Shown here piece by piece: positions 1 to 5,533 of a stretch of 14,393 nt of DNA. How positions within the stretch are numbered: position 1 is the stretch's first letter; every line of letters begins with the position of its first letter. The translations under genes were made by a program, and so were the position numbers. This DNA comes from JAAFIP01 sp043747295 (lineage in GTDB: Bacteria; Pseudomonadota; Gammaproteobacteria; Burkholderiales; Burkholderiaceae_C). The notes under the pieces are model-generated. The model was not told the origin of the DNA. It ran no database searches and saw only the letters and a program-made list of their open reading frames with translations. The stretch spans positions 1-14,393 of the forward strand of contig JAYTPK010000313.1 of assembly GCA_043747295.1 (NCBI GenBank), given 5' to 3'.

Positions 1-306
1 CTGCGCCAAGGCGGCTACGACTGGGGCATGCTGGCTTACGCCGTGGGCTTTGGCGGTAGCATGATTTGGTTTGGCTCATCGGCTGGTGTGGCCCTGTCCA
101 ATATGTACCCCGAGGCACGCTCTGTAGGTGCGTGGATCAAAGGCGGCTGGCATGTGGCCGTAGGCTACGTGTTGGGCTTTGCCATTTTGATGGCGGTGCA
201 CGGCTGGCACCCTGAGCCATTGCGCGGCGGGCAACCTGCTAGAACTAATGCAACACCTGCAACTCCTGCAACATTGGGCATCCAGCCGTTGTTGAAAGCG
301 AATTAA
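1..306 (+). CDS. C-terminal part of a membrane ion transporter (ArsB/NhaD/SLC13-like), 5' end outside the window
   Basis: The reading frame is open from base 1 and ends with TAA at 304-306, giving the last 101 residues of a longer protein. It holds two hydrophobic stretches, one around GMLAYAVGFGGSMIWFGSS and one around HVAVGYVLGFAILMAV, separated by a short loop with GVALSNMYPEA. This layout resembles the last membrane helices of the citrate/sodium-proton antiporter type permeases (ion transporter superfamily), but the assignment is from remembered resemblance only. The tail is rich in Thr, Pro and Ala and looks cytoplasmic or disordered. The ATG at 28 is internal to the gene and is not its start. 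The substrate cannot be read from this fragment. Confidence 0.55.
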   Translation: MRQGGYDWGMLAYAVGFGGSMIWFGSSAGVALSNMYPEARSVGAWIKGGWHVAVGYVLGFAILMAVHGWHPEPLRGGQPARTNATPATPATLGIQPLLKAN

Positions 307-311
307 AAAGT

Positions 312-376
312 GAAATTAAATGCTATAAAATACATAGCTATATAACTAATAGATACTTGGACTACTGGCCTATTTG
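312..376. repeat. Degenerate copy of a Comamonadaceae-type intergenic repeat with hairpin
   Basis: The stretch starts with an inverted repeat, GCTAT (322-326) and ATAGC (334-338), and continues through a GATA-containing middle to GGCCTATTT at 368-376. This order (GCTAT, A/T-rich loop, ATAGC, then GGCCTATTT) resembles an intergenic element I recall as abundant in Acidovorax, Polaromonas and Rhodoferax genomes. It fills almost the whole gap between the transporter gene and the dehydrogenase gene. No clear Shine-Dalgarno sequence precedes the dehydrogenase ATG. That the element is a dispersed family is recollection, not shown by this window, which has only one copy. Confidence 0.45.
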
Positions 377-387
377 CCTCCTAAATC

Positions 388-1368
388 ATGAAAAAACCTG
401 CTATTTTGATCGCCAGAGCCGTTGCCGCTGAGTCAATAGACCGACTGCGCCCCCACTTTGATATTGAAACCAACCCCGACGATGTTATTTGGTCGCGTGA
501 AGAATTCATTGCCAAGCTGCAAGGCAAAGTAGGCGCGTTCACCAGTGGCGGCGAGCGGATTGACGCCGAGCTGCTAGCCCAGTGTCCAGATTTAAAAATT
601 TGCGCCAACATGTCAGTGGGCTACAACAACTTTGACGTGCAAGCCATGACCGCCGCAGGCGTGCAAGCTACCAACGCGCCCGACGTGCTAACCGAGACCA
701 CTGCCGACATGGCCTTCACCCTGCTGATGGCCACCGCCCGCCGCGTGAGCGAGGCTGAGGCCTATTTGCGTGCAGGGCTGTGGAAGAAAATGAGCTTTGA
801 CATGCTGCTGGGTAGCGACATTCATGGCGCAACCCTAGGCATCTTAGGCATGGGCCGCATCGGCCAAGCCATTGCCAAGCGCGGCGCGCATGGCTTTGGC
901 ATGAATGTGATTTACCATAACCGTTCGCAGCTAGATGCAGCCACCGAAGCATCTGTGAAAGCACGCTACGTTAGCAAAACCGAACTGTTCCAACAAGCCG
1001 ACCACGTTGTATTGGTCGTACCCTACAGCCCCGCGTCGCACCACACCGTGGCGGCAGCAGAGATAGCGCTGATGAAGCCCACGGCAACGATAGTCAACAT
1101 TGGCCGTGGCGGATTGATCGACGAGGATGCTTTGGCTGCAGCACTGGCTGCCAACAAAATTTTGGGCGCTGGCCTAGATGTGTTTGAAGGTGAACCCAAG
1201 ATAAACCCCGCACTGCTCGCGCTTAAAAACGTGGTCCTCACGCCCCACATCGGCAGCGCCAGCGTACCTACACGCAAGGCTATGGCCAATTTGGCTGCGG
1301 ATAATTTAATTGGCTATTTAATCCACGGTAAAGCTGTTACGCCGCTTAACACACCAGCAACTCGTTAA
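388..1368 (+). CDS. D-2-hydroxyacid dehydrogenase (glyoxylate/hydroxypyruvate reductase type)
   Basis: This 326-residue cytoplasmic enzyme should reduce a 2-keto acid to a D-2-hydroxyacid, or do the reverse, with NAD(P)H; glyoxylate, hydroxypyruvate or 2-ketogluconate are the usual substrates of its closest relatives (GhrB/TkrA-like). An N-terminal catalytic half (about 1-100) is followed by the Rossmann domain with the dinucleotide-binding GMGRIG at 154-159. The three catalytic residues are in place: Arg240 in VNIGRGGLIDEDAL, Glu269 in VFEGEP and His287 in TPHIGSAS. The C-terminal segment folds back on the catalytic domain as in the family. His-Asn-Arg at 177-179, at the end of the second Rossmann strand, fits NADPH preference, but this is inference. 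The length is normal. It stands alone, without obvious operon partners. Confidence 0.93.
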   Translation: MKKPAILIARAVAAESIDRLRPHFDIETNPDDVIWSREEFIAKLQGKVGAFTSGGERIDAELLAQCPDLKICANMSVGYNNFDVQAMTAAGVQATNAPDVLTETTADMAFTLLMATARRVSEAEAYLRAGLWKKMSFDMLLGSDIHGATLGILGMGRIGQAIAKRGAHGFGMNVIYHNRSQLDAATEASVKARYVSKTELFQQADHVVLVVPYSPASHHTVAAAEIALMKPTATIVNIGRGGLIDEDALAAALAANKILGAGLDVFEGEPKINPALLALKNVVLTPHIGSASVPTRKAMANLAADNLIGYLIHGKAVTPLNTPATR

Positions 1369-1384
1369 ATAATCTAAAACCCTT

Positions 1385-1410
1385 CCGTTCAACCTGAGCT
1401 TGTTGAAAGG
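1385..1410. repeat. Small palindromic intergenic repeat (TTCAAC-N8-GTTGAA)
   Basis: TTCAAC at 1388-1393 and GTTGAA at 1402-1407 form a perfect 6-bp inverted repeat around CTGAGCTT. The whole 26-bp unit resembles the widespread proteobacterial intergenic sequence built on CCTGAGCTTGTCGAA. It lies just behind the dehydrogenase gene. It has no T-tract, so it is not a convincing Rho-independent terminator. Confidence 0.5.
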
Positions 1411-1469
1411 TTCTGCACAGCCTGGCAATGGCACGGGTCTAAATTGAGGTGGCGATTTAAAATCATCAC

Positions 1470-1766
1470 ATGACTACCACCGCACTCCAAGCCTTTTTTA
1501 CCGTCTTTCTAGCTGTTTTTTTAGCCGAGCTAGGCGACAAAACCCAGCTAGCCACCGTGCTGTTTGCCTCAGACAGCAACGCAGCCGTTAGCAAATGGAC
1601 GGTATTTTTCGCCGCCAGCGCCGCGCTCACCCTCAGCGCAGGTATTGGTGTGGTGGCGGGCAGTTATCTAGGCACACTAGTATCACCACGCACCCTGCAG
1701 TTGGTGGCGGGTTTAGGATTTGTATTGATTGGCGTGTGGACGCTTTACAAAGCTTGGTCTTTATAA
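1470..1766 (+). CDS. Single-repeat UPF0016/GDT1 (TMEM165) family cation transporter
   Basis: This 98-residue integral membrane protein carries the family signature E-x-G-D-K-T at 20-25 (AELGDKTQLATVLFA) in the first of three predicted helices (about 7-33, 44-68 and 74-93). Members such as bacterial MneA/GDT1 export Mn2+, and eukaryotic TMEM165 moves Mn2+/Ca2+. Most family members are about 190 residues with two inverted copies of this unit. Here only one copy is present, so a functional transporter would need to dimerise or pair with a second short gene elsewhere. The start is fixed by an in-frame TAA at 1458-1460 just upstream; there is no good ribosome binding site. It converges with the DUF1080 gene. 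Mn2+ as substrate is inferred from the family. Confidence 0.85.
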   Translation: MTTTALQAFFTVFLAVFLAELGDKTQLATVLFASDSNAAVSKWTVFFAASAALTLSAGIGVVAGSYLGTLVSPRTLQLVAGLGFVLIGVWTLYKAWSL

Positions 1767-1800
1767 ACCCCGTCAAAAGCTTGGGCACTATCAGCAGTTG

Positions 1801-2400
1801 TTAAAGCTGGCGAATATCTAACTTGCGAAACTTGATGGTACCGCGCGCCCACTGCAGTGCAATAGGGCCACTGGCCAGCTTAGAGTCATCAATTTCTACC
1901 GTCTTAACACCGTTCAACACCAAAGTTAAGCGCGTGCCTTTGGCGGTGATTTCGTAGGTGTTCCACTTGCCGCCCGCCTTGGGCATGGGTTGGGCCACTT
2001 TGGCCACCTTCACGATAGCGCCAGTGCCGTAGGTAGGGTCAGGGCGCTGGTCAAAAATGTTGGCTTCGTAGCAGTTTTCGTCGGTAATTTTGCCCGGCTC
2101 TTGGCAGCGCATAAACACGCCGCTGTTAGCATCGTCGCTAGACCAAAACTCTGCACGAATTTCAAAATTTTTGTAGCTGGCTTTAGACACCAAGAAGCCA
2201 ACCTCTTTGCCGCCTTGGCTGGCTACAACAGCGCCATCAACACCGCTCCAGTTGGCATCGCCTACGCGGTTAAAGTTATCCAGGCCGTTGGTGCCATCGA
2301 TCAACTTGACCCAGCCTCCACCGGCATTGGGTGTTGCGCAAGCTGTCAATAGCGCGGCGGATGTAATGGCAAGATAAGTAAGATGTTTGCGAACGGTCAT
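1801..2400 (-). CDS. DUF1080 (3-keto-disaccharide hydrolase domain) lipoprotein
   Basis: The 199-residue product begins with a lipoprotein signal peptide: charged MTVRKH, a hydrophobic core, and the lipobox L-T-A-C ending at Cys21. It is therefore expected to be lipid-anchored in the outer membrane or periplasm. The rest is a single DUF1080 domain, a concanavalin-like beta-sandwich, recognisable from GGWVKLIDGTNGLDNFN (about 27-43), FEIRAEFWSSDDANSGVFMRC (about 79-99), YEANIFDQRPDP, and WNTYEITAKGTRLTLVLNGV. The domain is linked to sugar binding and to hydrolysis of 3-keto glycosides, but many members are uncharacterised and no specific substrate can be named. The ATG has a clear AGGAG ribosome binding site (minus strand, near 2407-2412). 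A sigma70 promoter lies upstream and the gene appears monocistronic. Confidence 0.88.
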   Translation of the reverse strand: MTVRKHLTYLAITSAALLTACATPNAGGGWVKLIDGTNGLDNFNRVGDANWSGVDGAVVASQGGKEVGFLVSKASYKNFEIRAEFWSSDDANSGVFMRCQEPGKITDENCYEANIFDQRPDPTYGTGAIVKVAKVAQPMPKAGGKWNTYEITAKGTRLTLVLNGVKTVEIDDSKLASGPIALQWARGTIKFRKLDIRQL

Positions 2401-2434
2401 GTGGGTCTCCTAGGGGGATAAATATGTCTAAATC

Positions 2435-2463
2435 AGTATAAATTAGCTGCCCCACAAGTGCAA
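2435..2463 (-). promoter_or_regulatory. Sigma70 promoter of the DUF1080 lipoprotein gene
   Basis: On the minus strand TTGCAC (2458-2463) and TATACT (2435-2440) are separated by exactly 17 bp. The -10 box ends 34 bp before the start codon at 2400, in the gap after the DUF1232 gene. Both boxes match four to five of six consensus bases. Confidence 0.65.
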
Positions 2464-2486
2464 TGCTTCACATTGGGGGCTAGGCT

Positions 2487-2879
2487 TTACCCTCGGTACC
2501 ACCAATATGCTGCGCCCACAATGCACACTACCCAAATGCCCACCATGCACACTGCCGCGACATAGCTGGTTGGTCGGGAAATAAGTACATCTGCCTTCTC
2601 GCGCGCTTGTGCCAGCACCTGTGCGGGCAGCAGCCTAATGACAAGCAATAGACCTAGAGGAACAATCAGCAGATCGTCCAAATACCCCAACACAGGGATA
2701 AAGTCAGGTATGAGGTCGATGGGGCTTAACGCATAGGCTGCCACAGCGAGCGCCAGCCACCTTGCTAGCCTGGGAGTTCTGGTGTCGCGCGCTGCAAAAT
2801 ACACCGCCACAACATCTCGTTTTATGCCCCGCGCCCAGTCCTTGGCTTTTGTGAATCGAGATGCGAAGTCAACTTTCAT
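2487..2879 (-). CDS. YkvA-like DUF1232 membrane protein
   Basis: The 130-residue protein has the DUF1232/YkvA core motif ALSPIDLIPDFIPVLGYLDD at about 50-69, in which a hydrophobic helix runs into the SPIDLIPD turn. Further hydrophobic stretches lie at about 71-84 and 106-127, so it should be an inner-membrane protein. The biochemical role of the family is unknown. Its ATG (2877-2879) overlaps the stop codon of the upstream truncated VOC gene as ATGA, so its translation is probably coupled to that fragment. The only obvious promoter is the one in front of the fragment (3070-3097). Confidence 0.85.
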   Translation of the reverse strand: MKVDFASRFTKAKDWARGIKRDVVAVYFAARDTRTPRLARWLALAVAAYALSPIDLIPDFIPVLGYLDDLLIVPLGLLLVIRLLPAQVLAQAREKADVLISRPTSYVAAVCMVGIWVVCIVGAAYWWYRG

Positions 2880-3037
2880 TCGGTGGTATTGCGTGGTTCA
2901 GCGTATCGAGTAAAGACCGACTTTACTACCATCGGCTCGATGGTTTTGCCTAGCAAGGTTTCATAAAGAGCCTGAGCGCAGACAAAATTAGTCACCGGAA
3001 TTTCAAACCAGCTCAAGGCATGAGAAATCGCTGACAT
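2876..3037 (-). pseudogene. Truncated VOC/glyoxalase-family gene, N-terminal fragment
   Basis: The first 31 residues (MSAISHALSWFEIPVTNF, then the CAQALYETLLGKTI segment) look like the opening beta-alpha unit of a VOC/glyoxalase-type protein, normally about 120-140 residues. Homology is lost after IEPM, and the frame stops at residue 53. The start at 3037 is preferred over an in-frame ATG at 3070, because AAGGAG sits 6 bases upstream of 3037 and a promoter box overlaps 3070. It still has a promoter and ribosome binding site and its stop overlaps the DUF1232 start. It may therefore act only as a translated leader for that gene, which is an inference. Confidence 0.7.
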
Positions 3038-3069
3038 TTGAATCTCCTTATGAAAATAGGCGCGGTTCA

Positions 3070-3097
3070 ATTATGGAGATATCCACAATGCTGTCAA
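3070..3097 (-). promoter_or_regulatory. Strong sigma70 promoter for the VOC remnant / DUF1232 operon
   Basis: A perfect -35 TTGACA (3092-3097, minus strand) and a near-consensus -10 CATAAT (3070-3075) are 16 bp apart. They are followed by AAGGAG and the start codon at 3037. It is one of the best promoter matches seen in the window, although the first gene it serves is broken. Confidence 0.65.
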
Positions 3098-3183
3098 ATA
3101 CCTTGGTTCAAGCTGTATGGTCGAAAGCTAGCGGTAGCCATAGCTAAATCTAAGCTAGTTAAGCTTTTGAAAAAACTGCCACC

Positions 3184-3295
3184 ATGAAGTTGACGATTCA
3201 AGACGGCGCCGGCGCGTTTTGCTGCATCAGCATCGGGGCTGGTGACCGCTCTCGACAAGGCCGTCGGCCTGGTCTGTGGTGGCCATCTGAAATGG
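3184..3295 (-). pseudogene. Decayed partial copy of a PhnB-type VOC gene
   Basis: Bases 3230-3271 match 4165-4206, inside the intact PhnB-like gene, at 40 of 42 positions on the same strand. A second short match follows: GGTGGCCATCTGAAA (about 3278-3292) corresponds to GGTGGCCACCTGAAA near 4313-4327. The roughly 105 bp that separate these blocks in the intact gene are missing here. Read on the minus strand the fragment gives VTSPDADAAKRAG, similar to VTSPDAAVAKRAF near the end of the intact protein, before similarity fades. No start codon or full frame remains. It is a relic of a duplicated or related VOC gene with an internal deletion. Confidence 0.75.
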
Positions 3296-3334
3296 ACTTG
3301 AGCTAGGATGCCCGAGCATCTGAGAACCGTTTTG

Positions 3335-3349
3335 TATAGTTTTACTATA
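3335..3349. promoter_or_regulatory. Palindrome TATAGT-TTT-ACTATA, probable operator of the toxin-antitoxin operon
   Basis: The two 6-bp arms are perfectly complementary around a 3-bp centre. The site lies 49 bp before the antitoxin start, in the only upstream region of the operon. The arms also resemble a -10 box, so a repressor bound here would block RNA polymerase. Autorepression by antitoxin or toxin-antitoxin complex is the known habit of VapBC-like operons; its use here is inference. Confidence 0.5.
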
Positions 3350-3397
3350 GACTACGGCAAGCACTACCCGCTTAACCTAAATCGCGAAAGGATCACC

Positions 3398-3670
3398 ATG
3401 CTACAAACCTACGAAGCCACGCTAGAAACCAGCGGCCAGGTGTTGTTTACCGATTTGGCTAAGCCCATATACCAACAGCGCCAAAAAGTATTGATTACTA
3501 TCGTGTCGCCGCTTGCAGACACTGCGCTGCCCTCGCAACCCACAAAGCCCGTCGATCTTGGAAACGTAAAGCACGACTGGCTAGCCTTCGCAGGCGCGCT
3601 CAAAGACTCCCCCGCTTTTGCAGGCGACCCACTGGACATTCAGCAACAGATGCGCAACGAGTGGAGCTAA
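3398..3670 (+). CDS. Putative antitoxin partner of the PIN-domain toxin (VapB-like)
   Basis: The 90-residue protein lies 2 bp upstream of the PIN toxin gene on the same strand, the usual antitoxin-toxin order. Its N-terminal 35 residues (MLQTYEATLETSGQVLFTD onwards) look like a short beta-rich swapped-hairpin segment seen at the start of several small antitoxins. Its C-terminus, DPLDIQQQMRNEWS, resembles the toxin-binding tail of such proteins. No classical helix-turn-helix or ribbon-helix-helix motif is obvious. The start at 3398 is chosen because AAAGGA lies 6 bases upstream; a longer in-frame version from 3308 would include the operator palindrome. The antitoxin role follows mainly from gene context. 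Confidence 0.7.
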   Translation: MLQTYEATLETSGQVLFTDLAKPIYQQRQKVLITIVSPLADTALPSQPTKPVDLGNVKHDWLAFAGALKDSPAFAGDPLDIQQQMRNEWS

Positions 3671-3672
3671 CC

Positions 3673-4038
3673 ATGGCAGAGCTGCGGTTTTTGCTGGACA
3701 CCAATGCCGTTATAGGTTTGCTCAATGGCAATGCCGCCGGCATGGCACTGATTCAAGCTGCCAAATGCGACCTGTCCAACATGGCGGTCAGCCAAATCAC
3801 CCGCATGGAGCTGCTAGGCTTTGCAGGCATGGCTTCTGCCGAGGAGCAAACTCTGCAAAATTTGCTCGCTGCGGTTCACGTCATCTTGCTCGACGAAGCC
3901 ATTGAAGCGCACACCATTGCGCTGCGCCGTCAGTACAAAATTAAGCTGCCCGATGCCATCATAGCTGCCACCGCTGCATCACGTGGTTTGGTTTTGTTGT
4001 CTATGGACAAAGCGTTAAACAAAATAGCAAATCCCTAA
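3673..4038 (+). CDS. vapC: VapC-like PIN-domain ribonuclease toxin
   Basis: The 121-residue protein is a complete PIN domain. It begins with the hallmark FLLDTNAVIGLL and has the four expected acidic residues: Asp9, Glu46 (in ITRMELLGF), Asp94 (in KLPDAIIAATA) and Asp112 (in LLSMDKAL). These coordinate Mg2+/Mn2+ for RNA cleavage; many family toxins cut tRNA or rRNA, but the target here is unknown. The ATG at 3673 has GTGGAG 6 bases upstream, within the end of the antitoxin gene; an overlapping GTG at 3661 is a less likely start. All catalytic residues are intact, so the system may be active, unlike the broken toxin-antitoxin relic near 6000. It converges with the PhnB-like gene. Confidence 0.87.
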   Translation: MAELRFLLDTNAVIGLLNGNAAGMALIQAAKCDLSNMAVSQITRMELLGFAGMASAEEQTLQNLLAAVHVILLDEAIEAHTIALRRQYKIKLPDAIIAATAASRGLVLLSMDKALNKIANP

Positions 4039-4079
4039 GGCTCAAGCCAATGCCCCGGCTAGCGTCCCGGCACACGCAC

Positions 4080-4565
4080 TTAACCGCGCACCGCCGCTTC
4101 AATCGTGGCGATGTCGATCTTTTTCATCTGCATCATCGCGTCGAAAGCGCGTTTGGCGACAGCCGCATCGGGGCTGGTGACCGCTTTCGACAAGGCCGTC
4201 GGCGTGATTTGCCATGACAAGCCCCATTTGTCCTGGCACCAGCCGCAATCGCTCTCGTGGCCGCCGTTGCCAACAATCGCGTTCCAGTAGCGATCCGTTT
4301 CTGCTTGATCAGCGGTGGCCACCTGAAAAGAGAAGGCCCAGCTGTGCTTGACCGCAGGCCCGCCGTTCAGCCCCAGGCACGCCACACCCATCACGGTAAA
4401 TTCGACCGTCAACACGTCGCCCATCTTCCCCGCCGGATAGTCCCCCGGCGCGCGGTGCACCGCGCCGACGAACGAGTCGGGAAAGGTCTGCGCATAAAAC
4501 CGTGCTGCGTCCTCGGCATCGCCTTTGTACCAGAGGCAAATTGTGTTTTTGGCTGGGTTCATCAT
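4080..4565 (-). CDS. PhnB-type VOC family protein (3-demethylubiquinone methyltransferase-like domain)
   Basis: The 161-residue protein has the sequence pattern of the PhnB/3-dmu-9_3-mt branch of the vicinal oxygen chelate superfamily. It opens with TICLWYKGDAEDAARFYAQTFPDS, continues with TVEFTVMGVACLGLNGGP and SFQVATADQAETDRYWNAI, then has the Cys/Trp-rich segment CGWCQDKWGLSWQITP (about 114-129). It ends with the common AKRAFDAMMQMKKIDIATIEAA. Members are small cytoplasmic proteins of mostly unknown function, despite the methyltransferase name; no methyltransferase motif is visible. The start is a double ATG at 4560-4565. It lies 33 bp behind the cupin gene on the same strand, too close for an attC site. 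A relic of a similar gene lies at 3184-3295. Confidence 0.88.
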   Translation of the reverse strand: MMNPAKNTICLWYKGDAEDAARFYAQTFPDSFVGAVHRAPGDYPAGKMGDVLTVEFTVMGVACLGLNGGPAVKHSWAFSFQVATADQAETDRYWNAIVGNGGHESDCGWCQDKWGLSWQITPTALSKAVTSPDAAVAKRAFDAMMQMKKIDIATIEAAVRG

Positions 4566-4598
4566 GTCAGTCCTACATTGCAGTGCGCTACACCGAGC

Positions 4599-4955
4599 CT
4601 AAGCAAACGTGCGAGCAGCCGCAGTTACAACACTTCCCGTGTTCGGCGTTCCCGTTGGCTCAATGAGCAACAGATGGGCTTCTTCGTCTGCCACAGTTCG
4701 GTGTTCGACTCCCTTGGCAACCACGTACATCTCGCCAGCTTTCAGCGTGACCGTCCGATCACGCATCTCGACATTGAGAGTGCCTTTGAGTACCAGGAAG
4801 AAATCGTCGGTGTCCGCATGCGTATGCCAAACGAACTCGCCTTTGACTTTGACGACCATAAGATCGAGGTCATTGAATGTACCGACTGTTCTTGGGCTCC
4901 AGTGCTCGTTGAAAGTTCCGAGCTTTTCTGAGAGATTGATCGAGTTATTTGTCAT
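4599..4955 (-). CDS. Small cupin-domain protein
   Basis: The 118-residue protein is a single cupin barrel. The first metal motif is VWHTHADTDDFFLVLKG (about 42-58), with His44 and His46; Asp50 or Asp51 stands where the third ligand is usually Glu. The second motif is AGEMYVVAKGVEH with His85. The role could be enzymatic or metabolite binding, and nothing points to a specific reaction. The start at 4955 gives the conserved length and has a weak AGGT box upstream; the frame could extend to an ATG at 4991, but those 12 residues look like untranslated leader. The gene begins 58 bp after the attC core, as expected for the reading frame of a second integron cassette. No attC follows it before the PhnB-like gene. 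Confidence 0.83.
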   Translation of the reverse strand: MTNNSINLSEKLGTFNEHWSPRTVGTFNDLDLMVVKVKGEFVWHTHADTDDFFLVLKGTLNVEMRDRTVTLKAGEMYVVAKGVEHRTVADEEAHLLLIEPTGTPNTGSVVTAAARTFA

Positions 4956-5012
4956 ATGCGTACCTATTTGATCGGTCTCGGTTGCCCACACGCTCGGGCC
5001 GCACCTTGTTTT

Positions 5013-5083
5013 GCCTGACGTTTGACATGAGGGTGCACGAAAGGCGCAGCCTTTTGGGCATTCCCTCGATGGAAGGGTTAGGA
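5013..5083 (-). other. attC recombination site (59-base element) of an integron gene cassette
   Basis: On the minus strand the 71 bp run from the R'' core TCCTAAC (5077-5083) through CCTTCCATCGAGGG, a central hairpin AAAGGC-TGC-GCCTTT (about 5040-5054), and CCCTCATGTCAAAC, to the R' core GTCAGGC (5013-5019). The arms pair as in folded attC sites, with CGAGGG opposite CCCTCATG. It closely follows a cassette attC type I recall from environmental and betaproteobacterial integrons, which ends in CATGTCAAACGTTAGGC. Two departures are seen: R' has GTC where the crossover consensus is GTT, and R'' starts with T instead of a purine. The GFA gene stops 34 bp upstream of it. Confidence 0.85.
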
Positions 5084-5117
5084 CCGTTCTTGCGAAGAGC
5101 GCTAAGCACTTGTGTTG

Positions 5118-5516
5118 TTAGCTCTGAGGCCAGTTATCGCAAATGACATGCCATCGAGCTTTTGATCCAGTGTGTATGTGCTTCTGCTGCTTTGGAAGGT
5201 ACGGACTGTCGAGCGTTCCCAGGGGAAAAGCTGTCCATTCGGAGTACTTTCCCTCGCTGCGCCAGGTGAGCGGCGAGCCGCAGACAGAACAGAAAGCGCG
5301 TGTAACCGAGGCTGACGATTTGTATTCCTTGACAAGCGATGCGCCTTCAGCGAATACATGGTCTTTCGACCGGACGCTCCCATACGTGCCAAATGCTGCA
5401 CCGTGGGCTTTGCGGCACATTCCACAGTGACAGTGGGAGACAGCTTCGATCTCAGTGGTGACTTCGTATTTCACCCTTCCGCATAGGCAACTGCTGTGAT
5501 AGACGAGATTGTTCAT
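5118..5516 (-). CDS. GFA/CENP-V family zinc protein, first gene of the integron array
   Basis: The 132-residue protein has the GFA (glutathione-dependent formaldehyde-activating, Mss4-like) zinc-binding fold: Cys10 and Cys12 in CLCGRVKYEV, Cys29-x-Cys31-x2-Cys34 in CHCGMCRKAHGAAFG, and Cys76-x2-Cys79 in FCSVCGSPL. All expected zinc ligands are present and the length is typical. Most such proteins have no proven enzyme activity, and a role in formaldehyde detoxification should not be assumed. It is the gene nearest to the intI fragment, points away from it, and is followed 34 bp later by attC, which is the layout of a first gene cassette. No good ribosome binding site is visible before its ATG, which is common for cassette genes. 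Confidence 0.9.
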   Translation of the reverse strand: MNNLVYHSSCLCGRVKYEVTTEIEAVSHCHCGMCRKAHGAAFGTYGSVRSKDHVFAEGASLVKEYKSSASVTRAFCSVCGSPLTWRSEGKYSEWTAFPLGTLDSPYLPKQQKHIHTGSKARWHVICDNWPQS

Positions 5517-5533
5517 GTTGCGGTGACGGCTCT

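Larger units (their letters stand above)
3098..3397. other. Gap of about 300 bases between the VOC remnant promoter and the antitoxin gene
   Basis: Apart from the VOC relic (3184-3295) and the palindrome at 3335-3349, the stretch contains an A/T-rich segment with several GCTAG/AGCTA words (3125-3166), including AAGCT-AGTTA-AGCTT. I see no credible gene in it on either strand. The short upstream extension of the antitoxin frame (ATG at 3308) lacks a ribosome binding site and is not taken as coding. Confidence 0.5.

Noticed and set aside
3125..3166. Cluster of GCTAG/AGCTA words as a recombination or protein-binding site
   Set aside because: Spacing is irregular and only short imperfect symmetry is present; no link to a known site could be made.
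4039..4079. GGCT-CA-AGCC and CCGG repeats between vapC and the PhnB-like gene, as a convergent terminator
   Set aside because: Stems are only 4 bp and there is no T-tract on either strand.
3158..4084. Three 7-mers fitting the integron core GTTRRRY/RYYYAAC (3158-3164, 3370-3376, 4078-4084), as possible further attC borders around vapBC
   Set aside because: The motif is degenerate and expected about 14 times per strand in a window of this size. No paired core, complementary arms or central stem was found at the right distance for any of the three.
4257..4931. A long plus-strand open frame of 224 codons
   Set aside because: It runs opposite to the PhnB-like and cupin genes, whose motifs are unmistakable, and its translation shows no recognisable domain.
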